DNA of 32,731 nt from Candidatus Poribacteria bacterium (lineage in GTDB: Bacteria > Poribacteria > WGA-4E > WGA-3G): the NCBI GenBank assembly GCA_022819945.1, contig JAJEGI010000168.1:1-32731 (forward strand), given 5' to 3'. Made by a program: the position numbers and the translations under genes. The notes under the pieces are model-generated. The model saw nothing but the letters and a program-made list of their open reading frames with translations. It did no database searches and was not told where the DNA came from. Of this stretch, positions 32,627 through 32,731 are shown piece by piece; position 1 is the first letter of the stretch, and the number at the start of each line of letters is the position of its first letter.

Positions 32627-32731
32627 ATTTCGTGCCGATTCAAGCACCATCGCGCGGATAGGACGCTTTATACAACACGTATAAAGCGTTGCACAAAATA
32701 GGGCATACGGTGGCACATAGTTGCACGAAAT
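32627..32731. repeat. Nested inverted repeats at the right window edge
   Basis: ATTTCGTGC (32627-32635) pairs with GCACGAAAT (32723-32731), enclosing an 11-bp perfect hairpin ACGCTTTATAC with loop AACAC (32663-32689). The arrangement of outer inverted ends and central palindrome resembles the MITE-like elements elsewhere, but the window ends here so the true boundary is unknown. The stretch 32555-32575 holds a CAGTTATCAGT repeat word like those near hisF. The remainder of 32477-32626 is the TPR gene leader with no gene. Confidence 0.5.

Overview
The window looks like a chromosomal segment of an uncultured Candidatus Poribacteria-type bacterium. This is an inference from several traits together: a phytanoyl-CoA dioxygenase-family gene, secreted beta-propeller and TPR proteins, a PorV-like outer-membrane protein fused to FlgD-like and SPOR modules, and intergenic DNA crowded with short palindromic and MITE-like repeats. 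Start codons include TTG and GTG behind good GGAG(G) ribosome binding sites. I saw no rRNA, tRNA or CRISPR array.

Left part (1-8438) is mostly housekeeping. A selenoprotein N (SELENON)-like gene runs off the left edge; its TGA at 95-97 is very probably selenocysteine. It is followed by a class IV aminotransferase (IlvE-like), murJ-hisF, a DUF2203 gene, thiD, a ThiE/TenI-family gene coupled to rsmB, and rpsT (S20) with a TTG start.

Middle part (8849-15751) is a same-strand tandem array of six paralogous secreted proteins with Asp-rich, calcium-binding-like DxDxDG motifs. One member is nearly double length, apparently a fusion of one and a half copies. Another carries an in-frame MITE inside its signal-peptide coding region. 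A frameshifted WD40 remnant lies beyond the array. Next come two + strand genes for envelope or secreted proteins: a 590-residue beta-propeller protein and the PorV/FlgD/SPOR protein.

Accessory island (20576-25426) holds a 985-residue type IIG-like restriction-modification fusion (PD-(D/E)XK nuclease plus N6-adenine methylase) followed on the same strand by three small AT-rich genes of unknown function. One of these is a single-span membrane peptide. The island is bracketed by 36-bp inverted repeats that differ at one base, which makes it a candidate transferred defence module.

Right part (25543-32476) holds an amidohydrolase, a YugP-like zinc metallopeptidase, an SCP2/PhyH/VOC gene cluster, an O6-alkylguanine-DNA alkyltransferase, a PLP transsulfuration-family enzyme and a membrane-anchored TPR protein. 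Two families of miniature inverted-repeat elements (TATAGTAAA-ended and ACTTACGC-ended) are scattered through the window, several lying just upstream of start codons.

The strongest finds are the SelN homologue with its predicted bacterial SECIS, the IR-flanked type IIG island, and the tandem paralogue array with a MITE domesticated into a coding frame.
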